A program made the translations under genes and the position numbers. This document shows, piece by piece, positions 1 to 9,456 of a stretch of 64,000 nucleotides of DNA. The DNA comes from GCA-002726655 sp046582185. Lineage in GTDB: Bacteria > Pseudomonadota > Gammaproteobacteria > Pseudomonadales > Azotimanducaceae. Location: the NCBI GenBank assembly GCA_046582185.1, contig JAYGEX010000018.1, positions 160,068 through 224,067 on the forward strand, in the 5' to 3' direction. The notes below the pieces were generated by a model that saw only the letters and a list, made by a program, of their open reading frames with translations, was not told where the DNA came from and did no database searches. Within the stretch, counting starts at the first letter, position 1, and every line of letters starts with the position of its first letter.

Positions 1-173
1 ACTGGCGCTGGATCAAGTACCCGGATGAGTTTAGCTACAAGCATGCCCGCGGCGCCGGGGAACTCTTCGTTCACTGGATCGATACCGATCTCAAAGAGGA
101 AACGCTGGCCGCGAGAAAAGACGGCAAGACTTTTGAAGCCCAAATTCTCGTCTTTGATCAATTTAAAGAATAG
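1..173 (+). CDS. 3' end of an unrecognised CDS, partial
   Basis: An open frame enters from the left edge (codons in phase with position 3) and stops at a TAG at 171-173, giving about 56 C-terminal residues that are hydrophilic and rich in aromatic and charged residues (RWIKYPDEFSY, then ELFVHWIDTDLKEE). It lies 17 bp upstream of two peptide-type ABC ATPase genes in the same direction, so it is probably the last part of a subunit gene of that transporter operon. It lacks the hydrophobic C-terminus expected of a permease, so a solute-binding protein is more likely, but I do not recognise the family from this fragment. Codon use resembles the neighbours. Confidence 0.55.
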   Translation, partial: WRWIKYPDEFSYKHARGAGELFVHWIDTDLKEETLAARKDGKTFEAQILVFDQFKE

Positions 174-190
174 CGGAATACTATCCTGAT

Positions 191-1162
191 ATGTCATTAC
201 TGGAAGTAAACAACCTGGTCACGGAATTTGCCACTGATGAAGGCCAGGTCAGAGCCATAGATCAGATAAGCTTTTCTGCAAATGCAGGGGAAACCCTGGG
301 TATCGTAGGGGAATCCGGCTGCGGCAAGAGCGTTACGGCTCTATCGATTATGCGCCTGCTACCCCAGCCCATGGGACAAATCATCAGTGGCTCAGTAGTG
401 TTCAAAGGTCAGGACCTGACTCAGGTACCACTATCAGAGATGGAAAAAATCCGCGGAAACAGAATAGGAATGGTCTTTCAGGAACCCATGACGGCACTGA
501 ACCCCGTCCATACAATCGGCAAACAGATCGCAGAAGTTTTTTTGCTCCACAATGACTACAGTGTTGCAACCGCGCTTCGGGAATCTGTCAACATTCTTGA
601 TCGTGTCGGCATACCTTCCCCCGACATCAGAATTGGGGAATACCCCCATCAACTGTCTGGTGGAATGCGTCAGCGAGTCGTTATTGCCATGGCTCTCGCG
701 TGCAAGCCCGACTTGCTGATTGCCGATGAGCCTACCACCGCGCTGGACGTAACCATTCAAGCGCAAATATTGGAACTGATCAAAGATCTGCAATCAGAAA
801 TGGGGATGTCGGTCATACTAATCACTCACGATCTGGGCGTCATCGCCGAAACATGTGAGCAGGTCGTTGTAATGTACGCAGGCAAAATCGCGGAGAAAGG
901 TTCTGTCTTCGACATTTTTGATAGGCCATCCCACCCCTATAGCAGGGGCTTGTTGGCGTCCATACCAACGCTGGATACAGTTCCTAAATCAACGCTCAGC
1001 GTCATCGATGGCATGGTACCGGGACTCATGGATCTACCCGCAGGGTGTCGATTCGAGAACCGATGTCCTTATAGAAAGGGCGAATGCACAAGGCAAGTGC
1101 CGCCAATTGAATTGGTGGAGGAGAACCATCAAGTCAGCTGTATTCGCTGGCGGGAAATCTAG
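191..1162 (+). CDS. Peptide/nickel-type ABC transporter ATPase, OppD/DppD-like
   Basis: Cytoplasmic ATPase that would power import of peptides or related solutes with its partner ATPase encoded next door. Visible motifs: Walker A GESGCGKS at residues 40-47, Q-loop around Q97, signature LSGGM at 155-159 and Walker B LLIADEP at 175-181. The C-terminus carries the cysteine-rich oligopeptide-transporter extension ([14 protein letters not shown] and a final Cys), typical of OppD/OppF proteins, which can hold an iron-sulfur cluster. Length 323 aa is normal for the family. The stop is 3 bp before the next ATG, so the pair is cotranscribed and probably works as a heterodimer. Substrate cannot be told from the ATPase. 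Confidence 0.9.
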   Translation: MSLLEVNNLVTEFATDEGQVRAIDQISFSANAGETLGIVGESGCGKSVTALSIMRLLPQPMGQIISGSVVFKGQDLTQVPLSEMEKIRGNRIGMVFQEPMTALNPVHTIGKQIAEVFLLHNDYSVATALRESVNILDRVGIPSPDIRIGEYPHQLSGGMRQRVVIAMALACKPDLLIADEPTTALDVTIQAQILELIKDLQSEMGMSVILITHDLGVIAETCEQVVVMYAGKIAEKGSVFDIFDRPSHPYSRGLLASIPTLDTVPKSTLSVIDGMVPGLMDLPAGCRFENRCPYRKGECTRQVPPIELVEENHQVSCIRWREI

Positions 1163-1165
1163 CAA

Positions 1166-2134
1166 ATGACAGATACGCCAATACTGGAAGTCCAAAATCT
1201 GAAGATGCACTTCCCCGTAAAAGAAGGGATCTTTCTTCGCACCAACAAATCGAACAAAGCTGTTGACGGTGTCTCCCTGACTATTGCGCCAGGAGAAACC
1301 CTTGGCCTGGTCGGCGAATCGGGGTGTGGCAAATCGACTCTGGGTCGATGTATCAGTCGCCTCTACAACCCCACTTCAGGCAACATATTATTCGAAGGGA
1401 ATGATATCACCCACTTGAAGGGACGCGGGCTGCGCCCTTTTCGGCAGCATATCCAGATGATATTTCAGGATCCAATGGAATCCTTAAATGCTCGTCATAC
1501 CGTGGGCGACATATTGGAGGAGCCATTCATTGTGCAGAAAATCGGCGATGGAAACTCAAGGAAGAAGCGTATCCTTGAACTGCTTGATATTGTCGGCCTG
1601 CCAGCCCGCTCCATCACTCGCTATCCCTTTGAGTTTTCAGGAGGCCAGAGGCAGAGAATCGGAATCGCACGCTCTATTGCCTTGAAGCCTAAGCTAATCA
1701 TATGTGACGAACCCGTTTCCGCATTGGATGTCTCGATACAAAGCCAGATATTGAATCTGCTGGTCGAGCTGCAGAGGGAATTCAATCTGTCTTATCTCTT
1801 TATAGCCCATGACCTGGCTGTTGTTAAGCACATCTCTGATCGTATTGCCATCATGTACCTTGGCAAGTTAGTCGAGAGCGCTGCCGGAGAGACCGTTTAC
1901 AAAGAACCAAAACATCCCTATACAGAATCTCTAATCTCATCCATACCCATTCCAGACCCACATCACAAGGTAAGCAGGCAGCTCATAAGCGGCGATGTTC
2001 CTTCGCCCATTGATCCGCCTTCCGGATGCAGCTTTCATCCGCGGTGCAGGCTTGTTAAAGACAGGTGCAAACACGAGGCACCACAGCTGCGGCAGATTGA
2101 AGATAATCATCTGGTCTCTTGTCATGAGGTCTAG
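1166..2134 (+). CDS. Peptide-type ABC transporter ATPase, OppF/DppF-like
   Basis: Second nucleotide-binding subunit of the same importer. Walker A GESGCGKS at 50-57, signature FSGGQ at 157-161, Walker B LIICDEP at 177-183, followed by the H-loop region ([10 protein letters not shown]) and a C-terminal oligopeptide-transporter domain with Cys residues ([15 protein letters not shown]). The 322 aa length and the FSGGQ signature, against LSGGM in the partner, match the OppF half of OppD/OppF pairs. It begins 3 bp after the OppD-like stop and is the last gene of the operon. A 71-bp gap separates it from the AhpD-like gene, which may be transcribed with it. Confidence 0.9.
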   Translation: MTDTPILEVQNLKMHFPVKEGIFLRTNKSNKAVDGVSLTIAPGETLGLVGESGCGKSTLGRCISRLYNPTSGNILFEGNDITHLKGRGLRPFRQHIQMIFQDPMESLNARHTVGDILEEPFIVQKIGDGNSRKKRILELLDIVGLPARSITRYPFEFSGGQRQRIGIARSIALKPKLIICDEPVSALDVSIQSQILNLLVELQREFNLSYLFIAHDLAVVKHISDRIAIMYLGKLVESAAGETVYKEPKHPYTESLISSIPIPDPHHKVSRQLISGDVPSPIDPPSGCSFHPRCRLVKDRCKHEAPQLRQIEDNHLVSCHEV

Positions 2135-2205
2135 TCATAAGGGCTTGTCATGAGAGCTGGGCTGCTGTATTAATCTGACAATTCCCTATTGCAGATGACG
2201 AAGAC

Positions 2206-2799
2206 ATGACTCTTATTGAAGAAAAGAAACGCAAAGATTTGCCACAGCTGGAACCTGTTTGGCAAGCAGTCGAGGCATCTATGGGTTTCGTACCAAACAG
2301 TATGTTCACCATGGCTCACTGGCCGGAACTTCTCCAATCATTCGGTCAACTAGGCGGAACCATACTTAATACTGGTGAATTGGATGCCGGCCTAAAGCAA
2401 CTGATTGCCTATGTTTCCAGCAATGCATCCGGCTGCCGCTACTGTCAGGCACACACTTCTCACAATGCCAGCAATAGAGGCGTAGACGCTGAAAAAATAG
2501 ACGAGGCATTCAAGTTTGAAACCAGCAGCAAATTCGACGACGCCGAAAAGGCGGCACTTCGAGTTGCGCTATACGGCGGTACATCGCCCAATGGGGTGGA
2601 GAAGAGCCATATTGAAGGGCTGAAAAGTTTCTACACTGACAGGCAGATCGTCGAAATCGTCTCAGTCATTTCCCTGTTCGGATTCCTGAACCGATGGAAT
2701 GATACCCTCGCAACGACACTGGAAGATCAGCCATCAAGGTTTGCAAATAAACACCTGAGTAACAATGGGTGGGCAGCCGGCAAACATAGCGAGACCTGA
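2206..2799 (+). CDS. Peroxidase-related AhpD/carboxymuconolactone decarboxylase-like protein
   Basis: A 197-aa all-alpha protein of the AhpD-like superfamily. The diagnostic stretch is SGCRYCQAHTSH at residues 76-86: a CXXC pair (C77, C80) followed by histidines, as in the alkylhydroperoxidase AhpD, where the cysteines give peroxide or disulfide reductase activity. The wider sequence (GFVPNSMFTMAHWPELL before the CXXC, FLNRWNDTLATTLED near the end) matches the 'uncharacterised peroxidase-related' branch. The physiological substrate is unknown. Its stop is 3 bp before the moxR-like start, so it may lead the moxR operon. Reactive-species defence is an inference from the family. Confidence 0.78.
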   Translation: MTLIEEKKRKDLPQLEPVWQAVEASMGFVPNSMFTMAHWPELLQSFGQLGGTILNTGELDAGLKQLIAYVSSNASGCRYCQAHTSHNASNRGVDAEKIDEAFKFETSSKFDDAEKAALRVALYGGTSPNGVEKSHIEGLKSFYTDRQIVEIVSVISLFGFLNRWNDTLATTLEDQPSRFANKHLSNNGWAAGKHSET

Positions 2800-2802
2800 A
2801 CA

Positions 2803-3756
2803 ATGTCTTTGAGTCGGAGCACCAGCCTCGAAACTGGGCTGATCAAACAATTAAAGAGTAATCTCGAACAAGTCATTCGCTGTAATAACAATAGTATTAA
2901 ATGGCTGCTGACTTCCTTTTTCGCAGATGGACATGTCCTCCTGGAGGATGTTCCCGGCACTGGCAAAACAACCATCGCTAAATCGTTAGCGGCGTCCATT
3001 AGCGCAGAATTCAGCAGAATTCAGTTCACGCCAGATCTACTCCCATCGGATATTCTTGGCGTTTCGATTTTTGACCAGCAAACACAGGAATTTCGATTTC
3101 GGGAAGGCCCGATCTTCACCCAGATACTACTGGCCGACGAAATCAATCGAGCATCGCCCCGTACACAATCAGCGCTACTCGAGGCAATGGGTGAAAGCCA
3201 GGTGAGTGTCGAAGGCAAGCGGATAGAAATGAATGAGTTATTTTTTGTTATAGCAACGCAAAATCCGGTTGAATTTCACGGTACCTACCCATTACCGGAA
3301 GCACAGATGGACCGTTTCGCGATGCGATTCGAACTCGGCTACGTTTCAGCTGAAGACGAAATCAAGATTCTTGAGTCGCAAGTTCATGAGCATCCACTCA
3401 CCAGAATCAAGCCATGCCTGGACTCTCAAGATATAAAAACAATCAGGAAAGCCGCACGTAACATACGCGTTAGCGATGAGCTTAAACGCTATATCGTTGA
3501 TTTGGTTGGCGCGACACGTAATCACCCGGGCATCCAAATGGGCGCCAGTACCAGAGCCAGCATCACTATGTTCAAATGCGCCCAGGCCCTGGCCTTATTC
3601 GAAGGGCTCGAATTTGTAACGCCGGACATCATTCAGGAGCTTGCGATTCCCGTAATGGCACATCGACTGGTATTAAATCCAGAGTCACAATACTCGGGCA
3701 CGGATGCTAACCAGTGTATTGTTGAAATACTAAAAGAGTTACCAGTTCCTACTTAA
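2803..3756 (+). CDS. MoxR-family AAA+ ATPase
   Basis: A 317-aa cytoplasmic AAA+ ATPase of the MoxR family, which act as chaperone-like factors for assembly or metal loading of partner proteins. Walker A is at residues 50-56 (PGTGKT), Walker B ILLADEIN at 108-115, sensor-1 ATQNP at 151-155 and the MoxR hallmark GTYPLPEAQMDRF at 160-172. A DUF58 gene and a transglutaminase gene follow on the same strand, the standard MoxR-DUF58-TgpA neighbourhood. No von Willebrand factor A gene is present here, which differs from many MoxR operons. The client protein is not identifiable from the sequence. Confidence 0.92.
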   Translation: MSLSRSTSLETGLIKQLKSNLEQVIRCNNNSIKWLLTSFFADGHVLLEDVPGTGKTTIAKSLAASISAEFSRIQFTPDLLPSDILGVSIFDQQTQEFRFREGPIFTQILLADEINRASPRTQSALLEAMGESQVSVEGKRIEMNELFFVIATQNPVEFHGTYPLPEAQMDRFAMRFELGYVSAEDEIKILESQVHEHPLTRIKPCLDSQDIKTIRKAARNIRVSDELKRYIVDLVGATRNHPGIQMGASTRASITMFKCAQALALFEGLEFVTPDIIQELAIPVMAHRLVLNPESQYSGTDANQCIVEILKELPVPT

Positions 3757-3788
3757 TTTGAGTTTGAACCCAATGGATCAATAGAACT

Positions 3789-5114
3789 GTGTTCAGAGAC
3801 TTTGCTTTTACTGGCTTCGCCCGATTATCGAGAAGTGGTCGAAAAGCGTCTCGACGTGGCACAAGCAAAGGTCTCTTCATATGGACGGCGATGTTAATCT
3901 GCGGCGCCGTCGGCATCGATACAAACCTTACTCTAGTCTACCAGTTATTCGCCATTCTGGTGAGCCTGATTATTTTCTCGAGGCTGGCACTCCGAATTCA
4001 GGTTCCTGACGTAGAGATAAAGAGGCGCCTACCTAAATATGCTACCGCAGGGCAGCGCTTTGAGTATTTCATTAGCGTACACAACCATGGCAAATTTACT
4101 GAGCATGGATTGAAGTTAACGGACAATCCGAAGGTAGTGCCACCGGATTTGGAACAGTTCAGAGCACAGAAAGAGCCTAGCGAAGAAACACGAAATGCCT
4201 ACGATAGGTGGATTGGGTTTCATCGTTTCATCTGGTTACAACGATTAAACACTGGCATAGACATCAAGCAGGGAGAGGTGCCAGATCTATTCGTCGAAGG
4301 AGTAGAAGAAACCAAAATGGAAGCGCTGCCCCTTCGCAGAGGAATCGTTCATTTCACCTCAACAACTTTGTTGTGCCCGGATCCTCTGGGCTTAAATTAT
4401 TCTACCCGGGAATTTATTCATCACCAACAACTCATGGTTCTCCCAAAGCGATACCACATCTCCAGCTTATTTAGCCTCTCTGGCGGACGACACTTTAACC
4501 CAGGGGGCATCAATTCAACGTGGTCCATAGGCGAGTCCGATGAATTCGTTTCCCTCAGGGATTACAGGGATGGCGATGCAATAAGGAAGATTCACTGGGC
4601 AAGTAGCGCCAAACGAGACAAGCCGGTGGTAAAGGAATTTCAGGACGAGTATTTTGTCAGACAAGCCCTGATCGTCGATACTGACACAGATGACTCCGAC
4701 TTATTGGAGGAAGTTATCTCAGTCAGTGCCAGCCTGCTTTTGGAAATGGAAAATAACGATGGCCTTATGGATATGATCTATGTGTCTGACTGCCCGCAAA
4801 TCATTACTGCCGGGCGAGGCTTCGCACAGGCTAACCATCAACTGGAAGCGCTGGCGACAATGGGAAAGTGCACTAGCAAGCCAGACACTCTGCTAAAGTC
4901 TGTACTGGCACATCGGAAGTTAATGAGCGCTTGCCTGTTGGTGGTACCCGCCTGGGATGAAGTCAGAGAGCAGCTATTCTCAAGCCTGTCCAATGCATCC
5001 ATTCCTGTCATTCTGTTTATCCTTACAAAGGACGAGAACGAAATATCTGATTTACCAGCTAATGCCCAGGTTTTACCTTATGGCGAAATTGCTGAACGGC
5101 TGAACCAGCTGTGA
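3789..5114 (+). CDS. DUF58 domain membrane protein
   Basis: A 441-aa protein using a GTG start, 32 bp after the moxR-like stop. Residues about 29-68 hold two hydrophobic segments, followed by a soluble part. The DUF58 core motif is DYRDGDAIRKIHW at 258-270, preceded by a PLRRG strand and a DPLG motif (PDPLGL, 198-202). DUF58 proteins are regularly encoded with MoxR ATPases and are suspected partners, with a vWA-like fold; the molecular role is not settled. The stop overlaps the next gene's GTG start by four bases (GTGA), so translation is probably coupled. Confidence 0.88.
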   Translation: MFRDFAFTGFARLSRSGRKASRRGTSKGLFIWTAMLICGAVGIDTNLTLVYQLFAILVSLIIFSRLALRIQVPDVEIKRRLPKYATAGQRFEYFISVHNHGKFTEHGLKLTDNPKVVPPDLEQFRAQKEPSEETRNAYDRWIGFHRFIWLQRLNTGIDIKQGEVPDLFVEGVEETKMEALPLRRGIVHFTSTTLLCPDPLGLNYSTREFIHHQQLMVLPKRYHISSLFSLSGGRHFNPGGINSTWSIGESDEFVSLRDYRDGDAIRKIHWASSAKRDKPVVKEFQDEYFVRQALIVDTDTDDSDLLEEVISVSASLLLEMENNDGLMDMIYVSDCPQIITAGRGFAQANHQLEALATMGKCTSKPDTLLKSVLAHRKLMSACLLVVPAWDEVREQLFSSLSNASIPVILFILTKDENEISDLPANAQVLPYGEIAERLNQL

Positions 5115-7060
5115 AGACGCGATTCATTCAAGGTTTATTACTGCTGGTCTGGGGTATTCAGGTCGACCTCATCTGGTTCGCCATACCCATGGCCTTGATT
5201 ATTGAAGCAAGACATTTATTGAATCGGCGCTGGGCGCTAGATCAGAAAGACTTTTATCGTGTCGCAGATCTCACCACGATCGCACTGTTCGGCATTATCC
5301 TGTTTTTGTTTCTGAACGCTCGCACTTACCATTTTATTACTACATTGATCCAGTGGCTGCCTATTATTTTTTTCCCCCTTGTCATTGTGTTGGCATATAG
5401 CACCACCGAGAAGATGAGCATGGATGTCATTTTCTATTCCCTACGAAAGCAAAAGGCGGCCGTAGAACAAACCCTGGATCTGGATTATTTCTTGTTAGGA
5501 TTGTGCCTGCTGGCCATCGGCACGAATACAGATGACTATGGGATGTTCTTTTTTCCCCTTTGCCTGATTGTTCTCTTCTGGTCACTTTTCCCCCTACGCT
5601 CAGCTCGATATAGAACGCGAATCTGGATAGTCCTGGCAATACTTATCACTGTATTTTCCGGTCTTACTCACCTGGGATTACGATCCAGCCATCTCGCCCT
5701 GAAGGCTAAATCAGATCAATGGATTGCCAGCTGGCTCGCCAGGAGAACGGATCCGATGAAGGCTATAACGGCTATAGGCAAAGTTGGACAACTCAAACTT
5801 AACGATTCCATTCTCTTTAGAATTAGACCGATCGATGATGCGTATTTTCCCGCTCTGCTACATGAAACCAGCTACGACCTGCCCGGAAAGTTGAACCCGA
5901 TTCAATGGACGGTTATGGAACGTACATTTCAGGACGTCGCTCATGAAGAAGACTTTAGCTGGAGATTTTCTGAATATTCAGCAGACGAACAACGAGCAGA
6001 GATCTATCTTGAGTTTACTAAGGCTCGATCCCTCATTCCGGTTCCTTCAAATCTCGCCCGAATTCATAATCTACCAGCGCTTAATCTTAAATCCAGTCAG
6101 TATGGTGCTGTCCAGGGAAGAGATCTCGTAGCCAGCCCGTCATTCCAAATTTCTTATACAGCGGCTAATGCAACAACACTATTCAGCCCGCCGCAAGAAG
6201 TTGATTCCTACATCCCTGAAGACTACGTTGAACTTATGGACAAAATCATCCGTAGGGATATATACGATGACCGCGAAGCCATCTCCTTTGTCCGTCAGTT
6301 TTTCGCGGATTTTAAGTACAGCCTCTACCAGGACAGTACGACCAATTCGGAGAATCCACTGGCTTACTTCTTACTGGATCGCAAGGCCGGACATTGTGAG
6401 TACTTTGCCAGTGCTACAACCTTGCTGCTCCGCCAAATGGGAATTCCATCAAGATATGTACTCGGCTATTCCGTCCACGAATACAATAAATCATTAGGCA
6501 TGTACATTGTAAGGCAGAGCCATGCCCATACCTGGGCCATTGCCTGGATTGCTGAACAATGGCAGGTCATTGATACCACTCCGGGAACATGGTTCGGCCT
6601 GGAAGCTGAAAACGGAAATATGCTACAACCGTTTATTGATTTCATCGGCAACTATAGCTTTATGTTTCAGCTCTGGTGGAGCGATCAAAAGATAGAAGAC
6701 TACGAAGTTGAGCTATACATTATTGGTGGAATCCTGCTCATCATCCTGATCTGGAGAATCTCAACCAGCGAACAGGTAATCCTGAACAAGGAAGATACTC
6801 GCGGGAGCAAGAACTCACGATCTGGTTTCCAGTCACCCTTCCAGCGCGTGGAACAGCATCTGTCGTCAATCGGCTTACGCAGAGGTAGCGGAGAGTTGCT
6901 CAGAAATTGGTTAGTCCGGGTAAAAAAACCCGAACTCATACCGTTTCTGGATCTGCACAATCAGGGTCGGTTCGACCCCAGGGGTCTTTCACCAGACGAA
7001 AGCAATGCCCTGGACAAACACATCACTGGATGGTTATCGGAGCAGCAACATGTAGATTGA
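5111..7060 (+). CDS. TgpA-like transglutaminase-core membrane protein
   Basis: A 649-aa inner-membrane protein with several N-terminal transmembrane helices (residues roughly 8-190), a periplasmic transglutaminase-like domain, one further helix near 555 and a cytoplasmic DUF4129-like tail. The catalytic triad can be read directly: Cys429 in KAGHCEYFA, His473 in SHAHTWAIAW and Asp488 in QVIDTTPG. TgpA of Pseudomonas is an essential protein of this architecture; cell-envelope protein modification is the usual proposal. The GTG start overlaps the DUF58 stop. This is the last gene of the MoxR-DUF58-TgpA operon. The true substrate is unknown. Confidence 0.88.
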   Translation: MKTRFIQGLLLLVWGIQVDLIWFAIPMALIIEARHLLNRRWALDQKDFYRVADLTTIALFGIILFLFLNARTYHFITTLIQWLPIIFFPLVIVLAYSTTEKMSMDVIFYSLRKQKAAVEQTLDLDYFLLGLCLLAIGTNTDDYGMFFFPLCLIVLFWSLFPLRSARYRTRIWIVLAILITVFSGLTHLGLRSSHLALKAKSDQWIASWLARRTDPMKAITAIGKVGQLKLNDSILFRIRPIDDAYFPALLHETSYDLPGKLNPIQWTVMERTFQDVAHEEDFSWRFSEYSADEQRAEIYLEFTKARSLIPVPSNLARIHNLPALNLKSSQYGAVQGRDLVASPSFQISYTAANATTLFSPPQEVDSYIPEDYVELMDKIIRRDIYDDREAISFVRQFFADFKYSLYQDSTTNSENPLAYFLLDRKAGHCEYFASATTLLLRQMGIPSRYVLGYSVHEYNKSLGMYIVRQSHAHTWAIAWIAEQWQVIDTTPGTWFGLEAENGNMLQPFIDFIGNYSFMFQLWWSDQKIEDYEVELYIIGGILLIILIWRISTSEQVILNKEDTRGSKNSRSGFQSPFQRVEQHLSSIGLRRGSGELLRNWLVRVKKPELIPFLDLHNQGRFDPRGLSPDESNALDKHITGWLSEQQHVD

Positions 7061-7708
7061 TACACCTTCCAGGTCCCACCGTCAGATCGCAATTTTCTGG
7101 CTGTCCACGACGTTCCTCCGGAAAGCTGACGATAAAATTCGACACCAAAACCTTTGGCGCCATGGTAGATCCAACAGCCTCAGCACACAGCACAATGACC
7201 GGTTCGGTCACCAAGAGTGCCGATGGTCTTTCCCTCACGCTGGATGCAGTAACAATTACTGTGACCAATGCTGATACAGGTGTAGCAGTCGAAGTTGTTA
7301 TCCCAACTGGTGAGCGTACTACGCTCGGTGATGTAGCGACTCCTGAAGCAACTGCAGTGTTTAGTGCAACTGGTGCTACGGTCACAACGACTACCACTAC
7401 CACGCCAACTGAAGGCGATGAAGCAGTAGTTACTGACATACAAACCTTTACCGGTTTGGTAATGTCAACCTTCCTTGATGAAGGTGTCGGACTGGATCTC
7501 GGTCTGAAGACACTATTCTTCGATGGTAGTGTTGTAACTGCAGCAGCACCAGGTACATTCACAGCTGACATCTGGAGCAGCAGCGGACGCAATTCCAGCA
7601 TCTGAAGGTGTTGAAGCAGTAGACAACAAAACAGGTACAGTGGATGCTAACGGTATCGTCCGTTACTCAGATGGTTCTGTACAATCATTGCCAGCAGCTA
7701 CCAACTAG
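7061..7708 (+). pseudogene. 3' remnant of an exported-type acidic protein, frameshifted
   Basis: Directly after tgpA an open frame reads a Thr/Val/Ala-rich, beta-strand-like sequence (SVTKSADGLSLTLDAVTITV, later a run of seven threonines) without a believable N-terminus: no signal peptide, and upstream the frame simply runs back over tgpA. At about 7572-7576 it breaks into a tail that ends at 7606, while the other frame continues in the same style (AADAIPASEGVEAVDNKTG ... SLPAATN) to a TAG at 7706-7708. Restoring two bases (ATCTGG to ATCTCTGG) would join the two parts. I read this as the 3' part of a decayed secreted or surface protein gene that keeps its own terminator. No family is recognised. 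Confidence 0.5.
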
Positions 7709-7747
7709 CTTCTAACCAGCATGCTTATTATTGAGCATCAGATGTAG

Positions 7748-7779
7748 AAAAAGGGCGAGAATATCTCGCCCTTTTTTTT
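7748..7779 (+). terminator. Rho-independent terminator
   Basis: GGGCGAGA (7753-7760), loop ATA, TCTCGCCC (7764-7771), flanked by an A run and followed by eight T residues. It is a strong hairpin closing the moxR-DUF58-tgpA-remnant unit. Confidence 0.92.
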
Positions 7780-7869
7780 GTTCTTTTTCCCGGCACTGTT
7801 TTGATAGTTCTTAAGCCAGAAATGGATATTTTGATCCTAAATATTCAATCCCTTCGTCTCATCAAGAAA

Positions 7870-7900
7870 TTCACATCAAGTATTTCTCTTAACGTATAAT
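7870..7900 (+). promoter_or_regulatory. Candidate sigma-70 promoter for the SIS-domain gene
   Basis: A perfect TATAAT (7895-7900) lies 34 bp before the GTG start of the next gene. TTCACA at 7870-7875 is the best -35 match, but the 19-bp spacing is long. Position between a terminator and an operon supports it. Confidence 0.4.
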
Positions 7901-7933
7901 GCCGATCTTTTCCCAGGTACGAGGAAATGCATT

Positions 7934-8536
7934 GTGAATATTAAGCAAAAGATGTCACGCATAATCGAGACGGAAGCTGCTGCGGTAGCAGCCATTAATG
8001 TGACCGATGCATTTGAGGCAGCGGTTAACATCCTACTTGCCTGCGAGGGCCGAGTCGTCACTACCGGCATGGGCAAAGCTGGTTATATAGCGCATAAATT
8101 CGCTGCAACTCTCGCATCCACAGGTACTCCCGCATTCTTTATCCATCCGGCAGAGGCTGGTCACGGCGATCTTGGAATGCTCGACAAAGGAGATTGCATC
8201 ATTGCATTTTCCACCAGCGGCAAGTCGCTTGAAGTCATTGAAATGTTGGAGATAGCTCATCACCTTGGTGTAGACAGCATTATCGGTATAACTTCACACA
8301 TAGATTCACCTCTTAGAGACCTTAGTGAAATAGTCCTCGATATGGGTCCAGATATAGAGGAGCCTTGCCCGCTAAACCTGACACCAAGTGCAACAATCGC
8401 AGTTATGTTAGCCATCAGCGACGCCATCGCACTGACATTGATGGAACTGAAAAACTTCACCAGGGAAGATTATGGCATGCGCCACCACAAAGGTTATCTT
8501 GGCTCTATTACCCGAAAGAAGTACGACAATGAATAA
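7934..8536 (+). CDS. SIS-domain sugar-phosphate isomerase, KdsD/KpsF-like without CBS domains
   Basis: A 200-aa protein made of one SIS domain. The stretch TGMGKAGYIAHKFAATLAST (44-63), then FFIHPAEAGHGDLGML (68-83) and AFSTSGKS (91-98), is the signature of arabinose-5-phosphate isomerases (KdsD/KpsF/GutQ), which convert ribulose-5-phosphate to arabinose-5-phosphate for Kdo synthesis. Full KdsD proteins have about 320 aa with two CBS domains; here the protein ends just after the SIS domain (DYGMRHHKGYLGS), so it is a short form. The GTG start at 7934 is chosen because GAGGAA sits 7 bp upstream. The substrate may differ from KdsD's. The folate genes follow after 6 bp. Confidence 0.8.
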   Translation: MNIKQKMSRIIETEAAAVAAINVTDAFEAAVNILLACEGRVVTTGMGKAGYIAHKFAATLASTGTPAFFIHPAEAGHGDLGMLDKGDCIIAFSTSGKSLEVIEMLEIAHHLGVDSIIGITSHIDSPLRDLSEIVLDMGPDIEEPCPLNLTPSATIAVMLAISDAIALTLMELKNFTREDYGMRHHKGYLGSITRKKYDNE

Positions 8537-8542
8537 AGATTC

Positions 8543-9436
8543 GTGAATCCTGTTTCTCTAAATCCTTCAGTTCTCTCCGAGAAATATGTCCAGGAAATAC
8601 GCGACGACATTGCTACTCTGGGTGTAAAGATCCGGGTGGTAGGTTTGATTGCATCCACAGACAAGCCTTCCCTTGCATATGCGCATGCGACCAAGGCCAA
8701 GTTTGATAATATTGGCGTCGACTACGATCTGCGTCCTGTAAAACGCCTGTCCCTCGAACAGGAAATCGACAACGCAAATGCAGATCCATCCATCCATGGC
8801 ATCTTTATTTACTTCCCTGTGTTTAAGAACCAACAGGATGATTACCTTCGTAACAGGGTAGATTTCACAAAGGATATTGAAGCCGGAAGCAACTATTGGA
8901 CCGGTAAACTCTACGCCAATGATCGTATGGCGCTCTCTGCCAACAAGGATAAGAAGGCTCTGCTACCGTGCACGCCACTGGCAATTCTAAAAATGTTGAC
9001 CGAAATTGGCACATACAAAACAGATGAACAACGTCCAATAGAGGGCAAAATCGTTAGTGTATTCAATCGCAGCGAAGTCATTGGCCGGCCTTTGGCGGTA
9101 ATGCTCTCAAACGATGGCGCTGAGGTTTATTCATTTGATGAGAACGGGCCATTGAAATTTGTAAACGCAGTACCCGAAGAAACAAACATCACCCGGCAAC
9201 AAGCATTGCTGGCATCCGATATCGTTATTACAGGCGTGCCCGGTTCTTCGTTCAATAAAATAAAAGCATCAGAAATCAACACCGATACGATTTGCCTCAA
9301 TTTTTCCAGCACGCCGAATTTTGAAGCGGACATCTCCGCCAGAACGAAACTATATATACCTCGCATTGGTCCAATGACTGTCGCTATGTGCATGAGAAAT
9401 ACACTTCGGCTGTATACCAACTTTCATCAAGAATAG
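8543..9436 (+). CDS. Methylenetetrahydrofolate dehydrogenase, eukaryotic MTD1-type
   Basis: Predicted to oxidise 5,10-methylene-THF to 5,10-methenyl-THF in the cytoplasm. The 297-aa sequence has the FolD fold but is much closer to yeast Mtd1, the NAD-dependent monofunctional enzyme: YA..T...(10 aa)..YDLR at 46-64, HGIFIYFPVFKNQQDDYL at 85-102, LLPCTPLAI at 140-148, FNRSEVIGRPLAVMLSNDGA at 174-193 and VITGVP at 228-233 all have direct Mtd1 counterparts. In FolD a catalytic lysine follows the conserved tyrosine by four residues (YVASK); here that position is Thr50, so cyclohydrolase activity is probably absent. Starts with GTG. The next gene encodes a candidate cyclohydrolase. Confidence 0.8.
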   Translation: MNPVSLNPSVLSEKYVQEIRDDIATLGVKIRVVGLIASTDKPSLAYAHATKAKFDNIGVDYDLRPVKRLSLEQEIDNANADPSIHGIFIYFPVFKNQQDDYLRNRVDFTKDIEAGSNYWTGKLYANDRMALSANKDKKALLPCTPLAILKMLTEIGTYKTDEQRPIEGKIVSVFNRSEVIGRPLAVMLSNDGAEVYSFDENGPLKFVNAVPEETNITRQQALLASDIVITGVPGSSFNKIKASEINTDTICLNFSSTPNFEADISARTKLYIPRIGPMTVAMCMRNTLRLYTNFHQE

Positions 9437-9456
9437 TTAACTGAGGGCTCAAGACA

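Noticed and set aside
6907..7161. N-terminal part of the 232-aa plus-strand ORF
   Set aside because: Lies inside tgpA in another frame with unnatural composition; the believable coding part begins only near 7120-7162.
7023..7601. 192-aa minus-strand ORF rich in Val, Ser and Thr
   Set aside because: Mirror of the low-complexity plus-strand remnant; the alternating Ser/Val pattern is what antisense of Thr/Ala/Asp codons gives, and it overlaps the end of tgpA.
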